Below are positions 33,134 to 41,436 of a stretch of 43,693 nt of DNA, piece by piece (position 1 is the first letter of the stretch; each line of letters begins with the position of its first letter). The notes beneath the pieces were generated by a model. That model worked only from the letters and a program-made list of their open reading frames with translations, was not told the DNA's origin and made no database searches. The DNA comes from an uncultured bacterium (lineage in GTDB: Bacteria > Bacillota > Clostridia > Lachnospirales > Lachnospiraceae), in contig CANPIC010000023.1 of NCBI GenBank assembly GCA_947574055.1, positions 1 to 43,693 on the forward strand, read 5' to 3'. The translations under genes were made by a program, and so were the position numbers.

Positions 33134-33871
33134 ATGTCGGAACTGATTACAATAAGTCATATCTGCAAAATTTACAATCCGGGTGAAAATGAAGTACGGG
33201 CACTGGATGATGTGAGCCTTAGCATTGATGAAAATGAATTTGTGGCCATCATCGGTCAGTCCGGTTCCGGGAAATCCACCCTTATGAATATGCTGGGCTG
33301 TCTGGATGTGCCTACCAGCGGCACCTATATGCTGCACGGGCAGGATGTATCCAATATGACAGATGATGAACTTTCGGATATCCGCAACAAGGAGATCGGG
33401 TTTATCTTTCAGGGTTTTAACCTGATCCAGAATCTGACCGCGCTGGAAAATGTGGAATTGCCACTGATTTATCGGAATGTGGGCAGGCGGGAGAGGCAGC
33501 GCCTTTCTCTGGAAGCGCTTAAGAAAGTGGGGCTGGAAAAGCGGCTGACGCATAAACCGTCGGAGATGAGCGGCGGGCAGCAGCAAAGGGTTGCCATTGC
33601 CAGAGCGATTGCGCAGGCACCTCCGGTGATTCTGGCGGATGAGCCTACCGGTAATCTGGATTCGGTTTCCACCAAAGAGATTATGGGAATCCTGCGCGGA
33701 CTTCATGAAGATGGCCGCACGGTGATACTGATCACACATGATGACGAGATTGCGGCTCAGGCCGAGCGCATTATCAAAATAAAAGATGGCCGGATATCAG
33801 AAGATATTTCCCGCAGTCAATCGGTGCAGCGGGATGCGGAGAAAAATGATCACAGTGCAGAGGGGAAGTAA
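33134..33871 (+). CDS. ABC transporter ATP-binding protein, MacB/LolD type
   Basis: The 245-residue ATPase of a MacB-type exporter. It has Walker A GQSGSGKS (residues 41-48), the Q-loop [20 protein letters not shown], signature MSGGQQQR, Walker [13 protein letters not shown] and the H-loop ITHDD. The FNLI...ENVELPL and EPTGNLDS sequences are typical of the LolD/MacB/FtsE branch that powers mechanotransmission-type permeases. AAAGGA precedes the ATG at 33134. The adaptor gene starts three bases after its stop and the permease after that. The tail of about 25 charged residues after the fold ([18 protein letters not shown]) is unusual but probably unimportant. Confidence 0.94.
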   Translation: MSELITISHICKIYNPGENEVRALDDVSLSIDENEFVAIIGQSGSGKSTLMNMLGCLDVPTSGTYMLHGQDVSNMTDDELSDIRNKEIGFIFQGFNLIQNLTALENVELPLIYRNVGRRERQRLSLEALKKVGLEKRLTHKPSEMSGGQQQRVAIARAIAQAPPVILADEPTGNLDSVSTKEIMGILRGLHEDGRTVILITHDDEIAAQAERIIKIKDGRISEDISRSQSVQRDAEKNDHSAEGK

Positions 33872-33874
33872 GGG

Positions 33875-35386
33875 ATGATAAAATTCAGAAAAAAAGACGA
33901 TCTTATGGATGGAACACAGAAAGAACAAAAAGCCGGCAAACCCAAAAATCCGGCCAGGCGTAAAAAACGGATCAAAATGGTGGTGGCGCTGGTGGTAGTG
34001 CTGGCCATTGCAGGAGGTGCTTTTGTCAGTTCCGGTAAGAAAAAAGATGTTGCACCACAGATTATGGCGACAACGGTCACACGTGGTGATGTGGAAACCA
34101 TAGTCAGCACCAGCGGTGTGGTGGAAAGCGAGGTTTCGCAGGTCTACTATGCCCCCATGGCTGCCAAAGTGTCTGAACTGAATGTGGAACTGGGAGATGC
34201 GGTCAAGGCGGGTGATATGCTGCTGACCTATGATACGGAAGATCTGGAATTTAAACAAAAATCTGATGCGCTGGAAGCGCAGGCCAGTGAAAACAGTTAC
34301 CGAAGTTCCATTGCAGAGAGCAACAAACAGGAAGCCATTTACAATGAAGCGTCGGCGCAGCTTGCCAATGTGGAAGCGCTGATCGTCTTTCAGAAAGATC
34401 TGATTAAACAGTTTCAGTATTATGTGGAAGATGAAAAAACGGAAAAGAAACTGAAACTCTATGATGAGAGATATCGTCTCAACCGCTGGATCAATAACCT
34501 GAATGTCCAGGCATACATAGAAGATACAGAAGGCGTCCATGTCTCCCAGGCCCAGGCCCAGAATGAACTGGAAGAGATCAATAAAAAGCTGGATGAACTG
34601 GAAGCGGATCAAGAACTGACAGAGATCGAACGCACTATCGTGACCCAGCAGGAAGTGCTGGCAGATCTGGAGACCCTCAGAGACGAACTGAAATCCGATA
34701 AAAACTCTTCCGAAAACGGGATTCTCGATCCCTATAAGAAAAAAGAACTGCAGGCCGTTGTGGAAAAAGGCAGGATTGCCGAAGAACAGGCGCAGGCTCA
34801 TCTGGAAGAGGCGATGGCCGGCATCAGGGCGGATTTTAACGGCATTATTACCGAACTGGACATTAACAAAGGATTTGTGACGGAAGCAGGTTCCAAACTG
34901 ATGAAGCTGGAAAGCAGCGATGCGGTGCGGGTCAATATTTCCCTGTCTAAGTACGACCTGTCCAAGGTGGCGCTGGGACAGAAAGCGCAAGTGGAGATTT
35001 CAGGACAGAACTATGAAGGTACGGTGAGCAAGATCAATCGTATGGCTGAGAAAAATGATTCCGGCACCAGACTGGTGGCTGCGGAAATACATATTGAAAA
35101 CCCAGATGATCATATCTATCTGGGAATCGAAGGCAAAGTGAAGATCATGGCACAGAAATCGGAAAACACACTGATCGTTCCCATCGCGGCCATGAATACG
35201 GATCAGGCAGGGGATTTCTGTTTTGTAGTCAAAGACGGGATACTGGAACGCCGTGTCGTAACCGCAGGGCTGTCGTCCGAGGACAGTATAGAGATTCTGG
35301 ACGGCCTGGAAGAGGGTGATATCGTCCTGACGGACACCTCCATGGAACTGACAGAAGGCATGCAGATCGAGCCGCTGATCATGTGA
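33875..35386 (+). CDS. Efflux adaptor (membrane-fusion protein, HlyD/MacA type)
   Basis: A 503-residue adaptor anchored by one N-terminal membrane helix (about residues 34-54, IKMVVALVVVLAIAGGAFVS) after a Lys-rich cytoplasmic start. A biotinyl-lipoyl-like half motif (GVVESEVSQVYYAPMAAKVS...GDAVKAGDMLLTYD) is followed by a long coiled-coil hairpin at about residues 120-320 rich in Glu, Gln, Lys and Leu. The returning lipoyl half is IRADFNGIITELDINKGF, and beta-barrel and membrane-proximal domains end the protein. In a Gram-positive cell it would sit on the outside of the membrane with the permease. GAGGGGAAGTAAGGG precedes the ATG at 33875. The coiled coil is long compared with many Firmicutes adaptors. 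Confidence 0.9.
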   Translation: MIKFRKKDDLMDGTQKEQKAGKPKNPARRKKRIKMVVALVVVLAIAGGAFVSSGKKKDVAPQIMATTVTRGDVETIVSTSGVVESEVSQVYYAPMAAKVSELNVELGDAVKAGDMLLTYDTEDLEFKQKSDALEAQASENSYRSSIAESNKQEAIYNEASAQLANVEALIVFQKDLIKQFQYYVEDEKTEKKLKLYDERYRLNRWINNLNVQAYIEDTEGVHVSQAQAQNELEEINKKLDELEADQELTEIERTIVTQQEVLADLETLRDELKSDKNSSENGILDPYKKKELQAVVEKGRIAEEQAQAHLEEAMAGIRADFNGIITELDINKGFVTEAGSKLMKLESSDAVRVNISLSKYDLSKVALGQKAQVEISGQNYEGTVSKINRMAEKNDSGTRLVAAEIHIENPDDHIYLGIEGKVKIMAQKSENTLIVPIAAMNTDQAGDFCFVVKDGILERRVVTAGLSSEDSIEILDGLEEGDIVLTDTSMELTEGMQIEPLIM

Positions 35387-35395
35387 GGATAAGAT

Positions 35396-36616
35396 ATGGG
35401 ACAGATATGGGAATTTATCAAAATCGCACTGATGAATATCAGAAGCAACAAAGGCCGTTCCATCCTGACGATGCTGGGCATCATCATCGGTATTTCCTCC
35501 GTTATTCTGCTGATTTCCATTGGCAATAGCGTAAAAGGCCAGATCACCGAGGAACTGAATGATATGGCGGGCGGACAGGTGTACCTCTATGTCAGCGACA
35601 GAGACAGTGACGGGGATTATCTGAGTTTCAGCGAAGACGATTTTGCGCTGATCAAGGAAAAAATCCCCCATGTGGTGGGGGTGACTCCGCAGTGGCAGTA
35701 CTGGGGCGCGACGGTGGCCAGTCGTAAGGGGGATTCCAATGTCGTGATCAAGGCAGGGAATCAATATCTGGAGTTTGCCTCCAAAGATCCCTTCGTACAT
35801 GGCAGTTATTTTACACAGAATGATTATGACGCCGGCCGGGATGTATGCGTCATTACGGAAAACGGGGCCAGACAACTCTTTGGTACTGCTGATGTGGTGG
35901 GCATGACGCTGGAAGTGACAATTTTTAACGTCTCCAGAGAACTGACTATCGTGGGTGTACGCAAAGACAGTGACTCTACCATGCTGAATATGATGAACGG
36001 AGAGCGTATTTATCTCGATATGCCGCTGTCTGTCTTTGCCAATTTCGGATTTTACATCGGTGATATGAGCGATATGCTGATTATTGCCGAATCTTCTGCG
36101 TATTCCACTGAGATAGCCCAGAAAGGCATCCAGATGCTGGAAGCAAAGTACAATGTACGGGGAGAAAACCTCATCCAGGTGGATGATTTCAATGACTACA
36201 TGTCGCAGATGAGCAGTATCCTCAATTATATCACACTGTTTGTCGCCTTTGTAGCTGCCATTTCCCTGCTGGTGGGTGGGATCGGCGTTATGAATATCAT
36301 GCTCGTTTCCGTGACGGAACGCACCAGAGAAATCGGCATCCGCAAGGCACTGGGCGCCCGCACCTCCTCCATCATGCTACAGTTTTTGTCCGAGTCGGCC
36401 ATTATCACACTGGTGGGCGGGATCATCGGTATCCTGATCGGCATCGGCGGCGCACAGCTTATATGTGGTGCCATCGGCTTCAACGCCTCCATCAGCATCG
36501 GCATCATCCTGATCGCCACACTGTTTTCCTCCGGCGTGGGCCTCTTCTTTGGCATCTACCCGGCCCGCAAAGCCGCAAAACTCAGCCCCATCGAGGCACT
36601 GCGCGTGATGTCATAA
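35396..36616 (+). CDS. ABC transporter permease, MacB/FtsX type
   Basis: A 406-residue permease with one N-terminal membrane helix (about residues 20-45, RSILTMLGIIIGISSVILLISIG), a large extracytoplasmic MacB_PCD domain (about 46-280), and three C-terminal helices of the FtsX domain (LFVAFVAAISLLVGGIGVMN onward). The cytoplasmic VTERTREIGIRKALGAR loop docks the ATPase. Together with the two genes upstream it forms a complete MacAB-like exporter, without an outer-membrane partner as expected for a Gram-positive. Likely substrates are antimicrobial peptides or lipophilic molecules, which is inference. It ends at the terminator at 36731. Confidence 0.93.
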   Translation: MGQIWEFIKIALMNIRSNKGRSILTMLGIIIGISSVILLISIGNSVKGQITEELNDMAGGQVYLYVSDRDSDGDYLSFSEDDFALIKEKIPHVVGVTPQWQYWGATVASRKGDSNVVIKAGNQYLEFASKDPFVHGSYFTQNDYDAGRDVCVITENGARQLFGTADVVGMTLEVTIFNVSRELTIVGVRKDSDSTMLNMMNGERIYLDMPLSVFANFGFYIGDMSDMLIIAESSAYSTEIAQKGIQMLEAKYNVRGENLIQVDDFNDYMSQMSSILNYITLFVAFVAAISLLVGGIGVMNIMLVSVTERTREIGIRKALGARTSSIMLQFLSESAIITLVGGIIGILIGIGGAQLICGAIGFNASISIGIILIATLFSSGVGLFFGIYPARKAAKLSPIEALRVMS

Positions 36617-36730
36617 CAGAGACAAAACCTGACATTCCATACTACGATCAAAAAAATACAATAGTCATATAAGACCTTCCGTACAACACATATCAGTGAC
36701 ACCAAACTTCATGATATAAACAAATAAAAC

Positions 36731-36790
36731 AGGTTCTGTGGCATTGGGCTCACCCTACTTACCAGCCCTGACAACCCCACAGAACCTTTT
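36731..36790 (+). terminator. Terminator of the efflux operon
   Basis: AGGTTCTGTGG (36731-36741) pairs with CCACAGAACCT (36777-36787), followed by TTT; the large loop contains a second stem GGGCT/AGCCC. It lies 115 bp after the permease stop; the stretch 36617-36730 between shows no gene. Confidence 0.85.
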
Positions 36791-36831
36791 CTCACCCCTC
36801 CCCCTGCCGGCAAATTATTTTACGCTCAATA

Positions 36832-36860
36832 TAGACACAAAAAAATTCCTATTGTATAAT
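36832..36860 (+). promoter_or_regulatory. Promoter of the YcxB-tsaE run
   Basis: TAGACA (36832-36837), 17-bp spacer, TATAAT (36855-36860). The first gene starts at 37194, giving a leader of about 325 nt made largely of tandem repeats. Confidence 0.7.
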
Positions 36861-36882
36861 GTACACGAAAACACTGAGCAGT

Positions 36883-37157
36883 GCGAAAATTACCGTGGAC
36901 AGCCCGGCAGCAAGCTGACGGGGATGGCGACGGAAATTTTCATAGGGCGAAGCCCGTGAGCGAAGGCGGAAACGCCGGAGCGGAGCACTGCGGAGAAAAG
37001 GCGAAAATTACCGTGGACAGCCCGGCAGCGAGCAGACGGGGATGGCGACGGAAATTTTCATAGGGCGAAGCCCGTGAGCGAAGGCGGAAACGCCGGAGCG
37101 GAGCACTGCGGAGAAAAGGCGAAAATTACGGTGGACAGCCCGGCAGCGAGCTGACGG
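36883..37157 (+). repeat. Tandem repeat, 118-bp unit, about 2.3 copies, in a leader
   Basis: Copies run 36883-37000 and 37001-37118, with a partial third at 37119-37157; differences are few. Each full copy contains pairing arms GAAAATT/AATTTTC plus CCGT/ACGG (36885-36896 with 36930-36941 in copy 1), a hairpin GGGC-GAA-GCCC (36945-36955) and GGCG-GAAA-CGCC with a GNRA loop (36965-36976). The copies end in a TGCGGAGAAAAGG junction resembling the TGCGGAAC junction of the malE repeats. There is no start codon with a ribosome-binding site and no unique spacers, so it is neither a gene nor a CRISPR. Confidence 0.9.
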
Positions 37158-37193
37158 CAGTCCCTTATGATGGAAGAAAGGATTTTCTGAGAA

Positions 37194-37673
37194 ATGGAAC
37201 TGGAATTTCAGACCAGAATGACAACCAACATTCTGTTTGACTATATGCTGCGCCATACTTATAACAGCCCGTCCGGTATTTTGGGAAGCGGTATCGGGGC
37301 GGTCCTTGTCGTGGGCTTTTTCGGCACACAGAATTTTTTATACCTTCTGGCGGGTATGGTATTGCTGCTTTATCTTCCCGGCAGCCTTTATCTCAGTTCC
37401 CTGAAACAGATGCAGAGCACACCGGCCTTTCAAGAACCCCTCTGCTACAGGATCACGCAAGAGGGCATTATGGTAACACAGGGAGAGGCGAGCCAGCTTC
37501 AGGAATGGGAAAATATCTATAAAGCGGTTTCCACCAGGTGCAGCATTATTGTCTATAACACGAAAGTAAATGCATGGATCTTTCCCCGCAGTGATATGGG
37601 CGCCATGACACCCAAAGTCATTGAGATGATCTCCACACATTTACCGGCAGACAAAGTCAGGATACGGTGGTAA
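37194..37673 (+). CDS. YcxB-like membrane protein
   Basis: A 159-residue protein with two adjacent membrane helices (about residues 28-66, ILGSGIGAVLVVGFFGTQNF and LYLLAGMVLLLYLPGSLYLS) followed by a small beta-rich domain of the YcxB C-terminal type (CYRITQEGIMVTQGEASQLQEWENIYKAV...NAWIFPRSDM). Function of this family is unknown to me; the domain resembles PH-like folds. AAGAAAGGA lies about 13 nt before the ATG, a long spacing. The tsaE start lies one base after its stop, so it is the first gene of the tRNA-modification run, though a role in that pathway is not implied. Confidence 0.82.
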   Translation: MELEFQTRMTTNILFDYMLRHTYNSPSGILGSGIGAVLVVGFFGTQNFLYLLAGMVLLLYLPGSLYLSSLKQMQSTPAFQEPLCYRITQEGIMVTQGEASQLQEWENIYKAVSTRCSIIVYNTKVNAWIFPRSDMGAMTPKVIEMISTHLPADKVRIRW

Positions 37674-37674
37674 T

Positions 37675-38133
37675 ATGATCTATGAAACAAGAAATGCCAG
37701 GGAAACATTTACACTGGGAGAATGCATTGGCCGGGAGGCAAAGCCGGGCCGGATTTATACATTGACGGGTGATCTGGGGGTGGGCAAGACTGTGCTGACC
37801 CAGGGGGTGGCGGCCGGACTTGGTATTACGGAGCCGGTTTGCAGTCCGACCTTTACTATTGTACAGATTTATGAGGGCGGCAGGCTGCCTTTTTATCATT
37901 TTGACGTATATCGGATTGGTGAAGTGGAGGAAATGGAAGAGATCGGCTATGAAGACTGTTTTTATGGCGGCGGTATCTGCCTGATCGAATGGGCGGAACT
38001 GATCTCGGACATTTTACCAAAGGACTGTATCCATATCCGCATGGAAAAGGATCTGACAAAAGGATTTGATTACAGAAAGATTACGATTGAAGCGCCGGAG
38101 AGCGGGCAGAGCCTTCAGGATGATGATAGGTAA
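37675..38133 (+). CDS. tsaE: tRNA t6A synthesis ATPase TsaE
   Basis: TsaE is the ATPase of the TsaBDE complex that transfers threonylcarbamoyl to A37 of ANN-decoding tRNAs. The 152-residue product has Walker A GDLGVGKT (about residues 32-39), the Thr-rich switch SPTFTIVQIYEG, FYHFDVYRI with the Asp that completes the ATP site, and IEWAE. Length is normal. The ATG is one base after the YcxB-like stop and has only a weak GGTGG site, so translation is probably coupled. tsaB follows after a 117-bp gap and tsaD lies further on, so three of the four bacterial t6A genes are in this run; tsaC is not in the window. Confidence 0.95.
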   Translation: MIYETRNARETFTLGECIGREAKPGRIYTLTGDLGVGKTVLTQGVAAGLGITEPVCSPTFTIVQIYEGGRLPFYHFDVYRIGEVEEMEEIGYEDCFYGGGICLIEWAELISDILPKDCIHIRMEKDLTKGFDYRKITIEAPESGQSLQDDDR

Positions 38134-38250
38134 GGCAGGGGAACGGTTCCGACAGGTCAGCCTGGCGGGGCTGTGAAGATGCAGTGCAAAGAGGGATACT
38201 GGGCATCGGTTTTGGGCGCAAGACAGTGATTGCTGTGAGGAAAGCTGGAG

Positions 38251-38982
38251 ATGAAAATATTGGCATTGGACAGTTCGGGGCTGACAGCTTCCGTGGCTGT
38301 TGTGGAGGACGAGAAACTGACGGCGGAATACAGCGTCAATTATAAGAAGACACATTCTCAGACGCTGATTCCCATGCTGGATGCGGTGCGCAGTATGACG
38401 GAACTGGATCTTGGCAGTGTGGATGCCATCGCGGTGGCTGCGGGCCCGGGATCTTTTACAGGGCTGCGGATCGGAAGTGCCACGGCCAAAGGGCTTGGCC
38501 TGGCCATGGGGTGCCCTGTCATTGCGGTGCCCACGGTAGAAGGGCTGGCCTACCAGATGTATGGAACGGATAAGCTGATCTGCCCCATTATGGATGCAAG
38601 ACGCAATCAGGTATATACGGGATTGTATGAATTTTGCAGGGAGGGGGCAGAGAGCCCTGCTGTTTATGCGTTTCATATTCTGAAAGAACAGTGTGCCATC
38701 TCAATCGAAGAGATAGCCCGTTGCTGCAATGCGCTGGCACGGGAAGTTATCTTTCTGGGGGATGGCGTGCCTGTTTACCGGGAGATGCTCGGCAGTCTAA
38801 TGCAGGTGCCCTATTCCTTTGCACCTGCCCACCGGAGCATGCAGAGTGCGGCGGCAGTAGGTGTCTATGGACAGGTACTCTACCGCAAGGGGGTCTGTGA
38901 AAGCGCCGCAGCGCATTGTCCCCAATATCTGCGTCTGTCACAGGCGGAGCGGGAGCGACTGGAAAAAGAAGGCAGGACATGA
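38251..38982 (+). CDS. tsaB: tRNA t6A synthesis protein TsaB
   Basis: TsaB is the inactive ASKHA-fold partner that binds TsaD and TsaE in the t6A complex. The 243-residue product starts with the family-typical MKILALDSSGLTASVAVVED and has THSQTLIPMLD and VAAGPGSFTGLRIGSATAKG. It is cytoplasmic. AAGCTGGAG precedes the ATG at 38251. The 117-bp gap before it contains small inverted repeats (CAGCC/GGCTG near 38158) but no gene. rimI starts one base after its stop. The order tsaE-tsaB-rimI-tsaD is common in Firmicutes. Confidence 0.95.
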   Translation: MKILALDSSGLTASVAVVEDEKLTAEYSVNYKKTHSQTLIPMLDAVRSMTELDLGSVDAIAVAAGPGSFTGLRIGSATAKGLGLAMGCPVIAVPTVEGLAYQMYGTDKLICPIMDARRNQVYTGLYEFCREGAESPAVYAFHILKEQCAISIEEIARCCNALAREVIFLGDGVPVYREMLGSLMQVPYSFAPAHRSMQSAAAVGVYGQVLYRKGVCESAAAHCPQYLRLSQAERERLEKEGRT

Positions 38983-38983
38983 T

Positions 38984-39439
38984 ATGATACGCAGAATGGA
39001 AGCGGGGGATCTGAAAGAAATCGGCACCCTGGAGCAGATCTGTTTTTCCATGCCCTGGCCGGAGAGAGAGTTTCGCAATACGATTACGAGGCAGGAGTAT
39101 CTTTACCTTGTAGAGACGCAGAAGGAGCAGATCGTGGGGTATGGGGGCCTTCTTATGATCGGAGAGGAGGGGGATATTATCAGCATTGCAGTGCGGCCGG
39201 AGTGCAGAAACCGGCAGATTGGCCGCAGACTGTTGGAAGAACTTCTGCAGAGGGGAAGCGCAGAAGGCGTATCCGCATTTACGCTGGAAGTGCGTGTCAG
39301 CAATGCACCTGCCATTCATCTCTATAAAAAAGCGGGATTTGTGCCTGTGGGAGTCAGGCCCGGCTATTATGAGAAGCCGCGGGAAGATGCTCTGATCATG
39401 TGGAAAAGACAGGCAGTAGATGGAACAATTACCACATAA
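38984..39439 (+). CDS. rimI: Ribosomal protein S18-alanine N-acetyltransferase
   Basis: A 151-residue GNAT acetyltransferase expected to acetylate the N-terminal Ala of ribosomal protein S18. Family marks are the N-terminal MEAGDLKEIGTLEQICF, the beta-bulge region IISIAVRPECRNRQIGRRLL with the acetyl-CoA loop, and the C-terminal FTLEVRVSNAPAIHLYKKAG, which is characteristic of RimI. The ATG at 38984 lies one base after the tsaB stop. The position between tsaB and tsaD is the usual one for rimI and supports the name over a generic GNAT. Confidence 0.92.
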   Translation: MIRRMEAGDLKEIGTLEQICFSMPWPEREFRNTITRQEYLYLVETQKEQIVGYGGLLMIGEEGDIISIAVRPECRNRQIGRRLLEELLQRGSAEGVSAFTLEVRVSNAPAIHLYKKAGFVPVGVRPGYYEKPREDALIMWKRQAVDGTITT

Positions 39440-39546
39440 TCTGAGAACGGTAGATGGTATACTTTTCTGGTATGGGTATATGCAGGGCAGAGAAATTGGT
39501 CTTTCTTTTATGCTTTGCAGCGTACAAATAGAGAGGAGGAAAAAGT

Positions 39547-39795
39547 ATGCGGAAGTTTTCAGAACAGGAAAGCAGATGCCTGACCGAAGTCAGATGCAAC
39601 TGCTGCGGACGGAAGATGATAATGAAAAACGGTATTGTGGAGGAAGGCTGTGTCAGTCTGGAAGTGCCTTTCGGATTTTTTTCTGAAAAAGACGGACAGA
39701 TCCACAGGTTTGATCTGTGCGAAGCATGTTATGACAGGATGACTGCAGGTTTTCAGATACCGGTGGAAAGGGAAGAAGCCACGGAGCTGATCTGA
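39547..39795 (+). CDS. Small protein with two CxxC motifs, unknown
   Basis: An 82-residue soluble protein with CNCC (about residues 17-20) and CEACYDRM (about 59-62), a spacing that could bind one zinc ion. Between them lie hydrophobic strands and FGFFSEKDGQIHRFDLCEAC. GAGAGGAGG lies 6-7 nt before the ATG, a strong site that supports a real gene. I do not know a named family. It sits in the 450-bp interval between rimI and rnz in the same direction. A regulatory or RNA-binding role is possible but unsupported. Confidence 0.75.
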   Translation: MRKFSEQESRCLTEVRCNCCGRKMIMKNGIVEEGCVSLEVPFGFFSEKDGQIHRFDLCEACYDRMTAGFQIPVEREEATELI

Positions 39796-39798
39796 TTT

Positions 39799-39828
39799 TT
39801 GAAAAGATTCAGAATATAGAAATATTTT
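39799..39828 (+). promoter_or_regulatory. Possible internal promoter before rnz
   Basis: TTGAAA (39799-39804), 18-bp spacer, TATTTT (39823-39828), just after the small Cys protein. A strong GGAGGTG at 39834 follows, but no suitable start codon is near it. Confidence 0.35.
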
Positions 39829-39893
39829 ATTTTGGAGGTGCGAAAAATCCGGGCGGTTCATAATTGTTAGACTGGAAAGAGACGGAGATTTTT

Positions 39894-40805
39894 ATGCTTG
39901 ATATTTGTTTGCTTGGAACAGGAGGGATGATGCCACTGCCTTACAGATGGCTGACCTCCATGATGGTTAGACACAACGGGATGAGCCTGCTGGTTGACTG
40001 TGGAGAGGGAACACAGATCGCACTGAAAGAAAAGGGATGGAGTCCCAAACCCATTGATGTGATCTGTTTTACCCATTATCATGCAGATCATATCAGTGGG
40101 TTGCCGGGGATGCTTCTGACGATGGGCAATGCGGAGCGGACTGCACCACTGACGCTGATCGGCCCCAAAGGCCTGACAAGGGTGGTAAATTCGCTGCGGG
40201 TCATTGCGCCGGAACTGCCTTTTGAAATCATATACAAGGAGATCGGCGGAACGGAAGCATGTTTTACGGAGGGTGGTATACGGATCGAAACATTCCGTGT
40301 CAATCATAACGTGCTCTGTTATGGCTATAGTCTCAGTATTGACCGAATCGGTAAATTCCAGCTGGATAAGGCAGAGGCACTGGGCATAGAAAAACGCTAC
40401 TGGAATCGTCTGCAAAAGGGGGAGACGATTGAGACAGATAGCGGCGTCTTTACGCCGGATATGGTTCTTGGAGAACCCAGAAGAGGGCTCAAAGTCACCT
40501 ATGTGACCGATACCCGTCCCACAGAGGGGATTGTGGAACATGCAAAGGGCAGTGATCTGTTTATCTGTGAAGGTATGTACGGCGAACCGGAAAAAAAGGA
40601 AAAAGCAAGAGAATATAAGCATATGACTTTCTATGAGGCAGCCAGACTGGCCAGAAAAGCAGAGGTAAAAGAATTGTGGCTGACCCATTACAGCCCCTCC
40701 CTTGTGCGGGCCGAGGATTTTATGCCGGAAGTCCGGCGGATCTTTCCGGCGGCCTGTGCGGCCAAGGACGGCAAGACAGTGGAACTGACATATGAGGATG
40801 CATAG
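39894..40805 (+). CDS. rnz: Ribonuclease Z (tRNA 3' endonuclease)
   Basis: A metallo-beta-lactamase fold endonuclease that removes 3' trailers from tRNA precursors lacking an encoded CCA. The 303-residue product has the Zn motif THYHADH (His61, His63, Asp65, His66), the N-terminal LLGTGG loop, and C-terminal HMTFYEAARLA with LTHYSPS, all typical of RNase Z. Both serine tRNA genes in this window lack an encoded CCA, consistent with a need for this enzyme. I chose the ATG at 39894 because ACGGAG is 6 nt upstream; a TTG at 39864 lies in frame without a good site. Confidence 0.92.
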   Translation: MLDICLLGTGGMMPLPYRWLTSMMVRHNGMSLLVDCGEGTQIALKEKGWSPKPIDVICFTHYHADHISGLPGMLLTMGNAERTAPLTLIGPKGLTRVVNSLRVIAPELPFEIIYKEIGGTEACFTEGGIRIETFRVNHNVLCYGYSLSIDRIGKFQLDKAEALGIEKRYWNRLQKGETIETDSGVFTPDMVLGEPRRGLKVTYVTDTRPTEGIVEHAKGSDLFICEGMYGEPEKKEKAREYKHMTFYEAARLARKAEVKELWLTHYSPSLVRAEDFMPEVRRIFPAACAAKDGKTVELTYEDA

Positions 40806-40835
40806 AAGAAGATAGAAAAGGATGTGGGGAAGCGT

Positions 40836-41408
40836 ATGAAACGATCAAAGGGTATAAGGGGGATGGTGGTATTTCTCTTCCTGATCTGTCTGCTGGTGGG
40901 CTATTATTTTTATCTCTCCAATAAAGTGGGCGGAAATGAGGCGGAAACCGAGACAACCAAGGTTCAGGAAGTGCTTTTGCGTGACCTGTCCAGAAATTAT
41001 CCTGCTTCGCCGAAAGAGGTACTGCGTTATTACAGCGAACTCCTTCAGTGTATGTATAATGAAGAGTGTTCAGAGCAGGAATTGGAACAGATGGCGGAGC
41101 GGGCAATGGAAATCTGTGATGCAGACCTGGTGTCATATCAGTCCGAAGAGTTTATCACCCGTCTGAAAAGTGATGTGACAGCGTACAAAGAGCAGGATGT
41201 GCAGATATCCAGCTATAAGACTTCTTCCAGCACGGATGTGGAGTATTTTACAAAAGACGGACGGGAGTGTGCCAGTCTGTTCTGCTCCTATACACTGCGG
41301 AAAGGAACAAGCCTGCAGATATTGGAGGAAGTGTTTATCATGCGCAAGGATGAAGACGGGCACTGGAAGATATTTGGCTGGGACGAGGCCTCTGCAGTGG
41401 AGGAATGA
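40836..41408 (+). CDS. Membrane-anchored protein, DUF6715-like
   Basis: A 190-residue protein with one N-terminal membrane helix (about residues 9-27, GMVVFLFLICLLVGYYFYLS), a short linker and an outside domain of about 155 residues (NYPASPKEVLRYYSELLQCM; a beta-rich end VFIMRKDEDGHWKIFGWDE). The sequence recalls DUF6715 proteins of Lachnospiraceae, from memory only. The ending resembles small NTF2-like or SnoaL-like domains, which is a guess. AAAGGATG lies before the ATG at 40836. It sits between rnz and tsaD in a tight co-directional run. Confidence 0.75.
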   Translation: MKRSKGIRGMVVFLFLICLLVGYYFYLSNKVGGNEAETETTKVQEVLLRDLSRNYPASPKEVLRYYSELLQCMYNEECSEQELEQMAERAMEICDADLVSYQSEEFITRLKSDVTAYKEQDVQISSYKTSSSTDVEYFTKDGRECASLFCSYTLRKGTSLQILEEVFIMRKDEDGHWKIFGWDEASAVEE

Positions 41409-41436
41409 AAAGGCCGGAAGGAAGAGACGGTAGAGA

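Noticed and set aside
36883-37157. CRISPR array or small gene
   Set aside because: The 118-bp units are adjacent with no unique spacers, no cas genes are nearby, and no frame has a plausible start.
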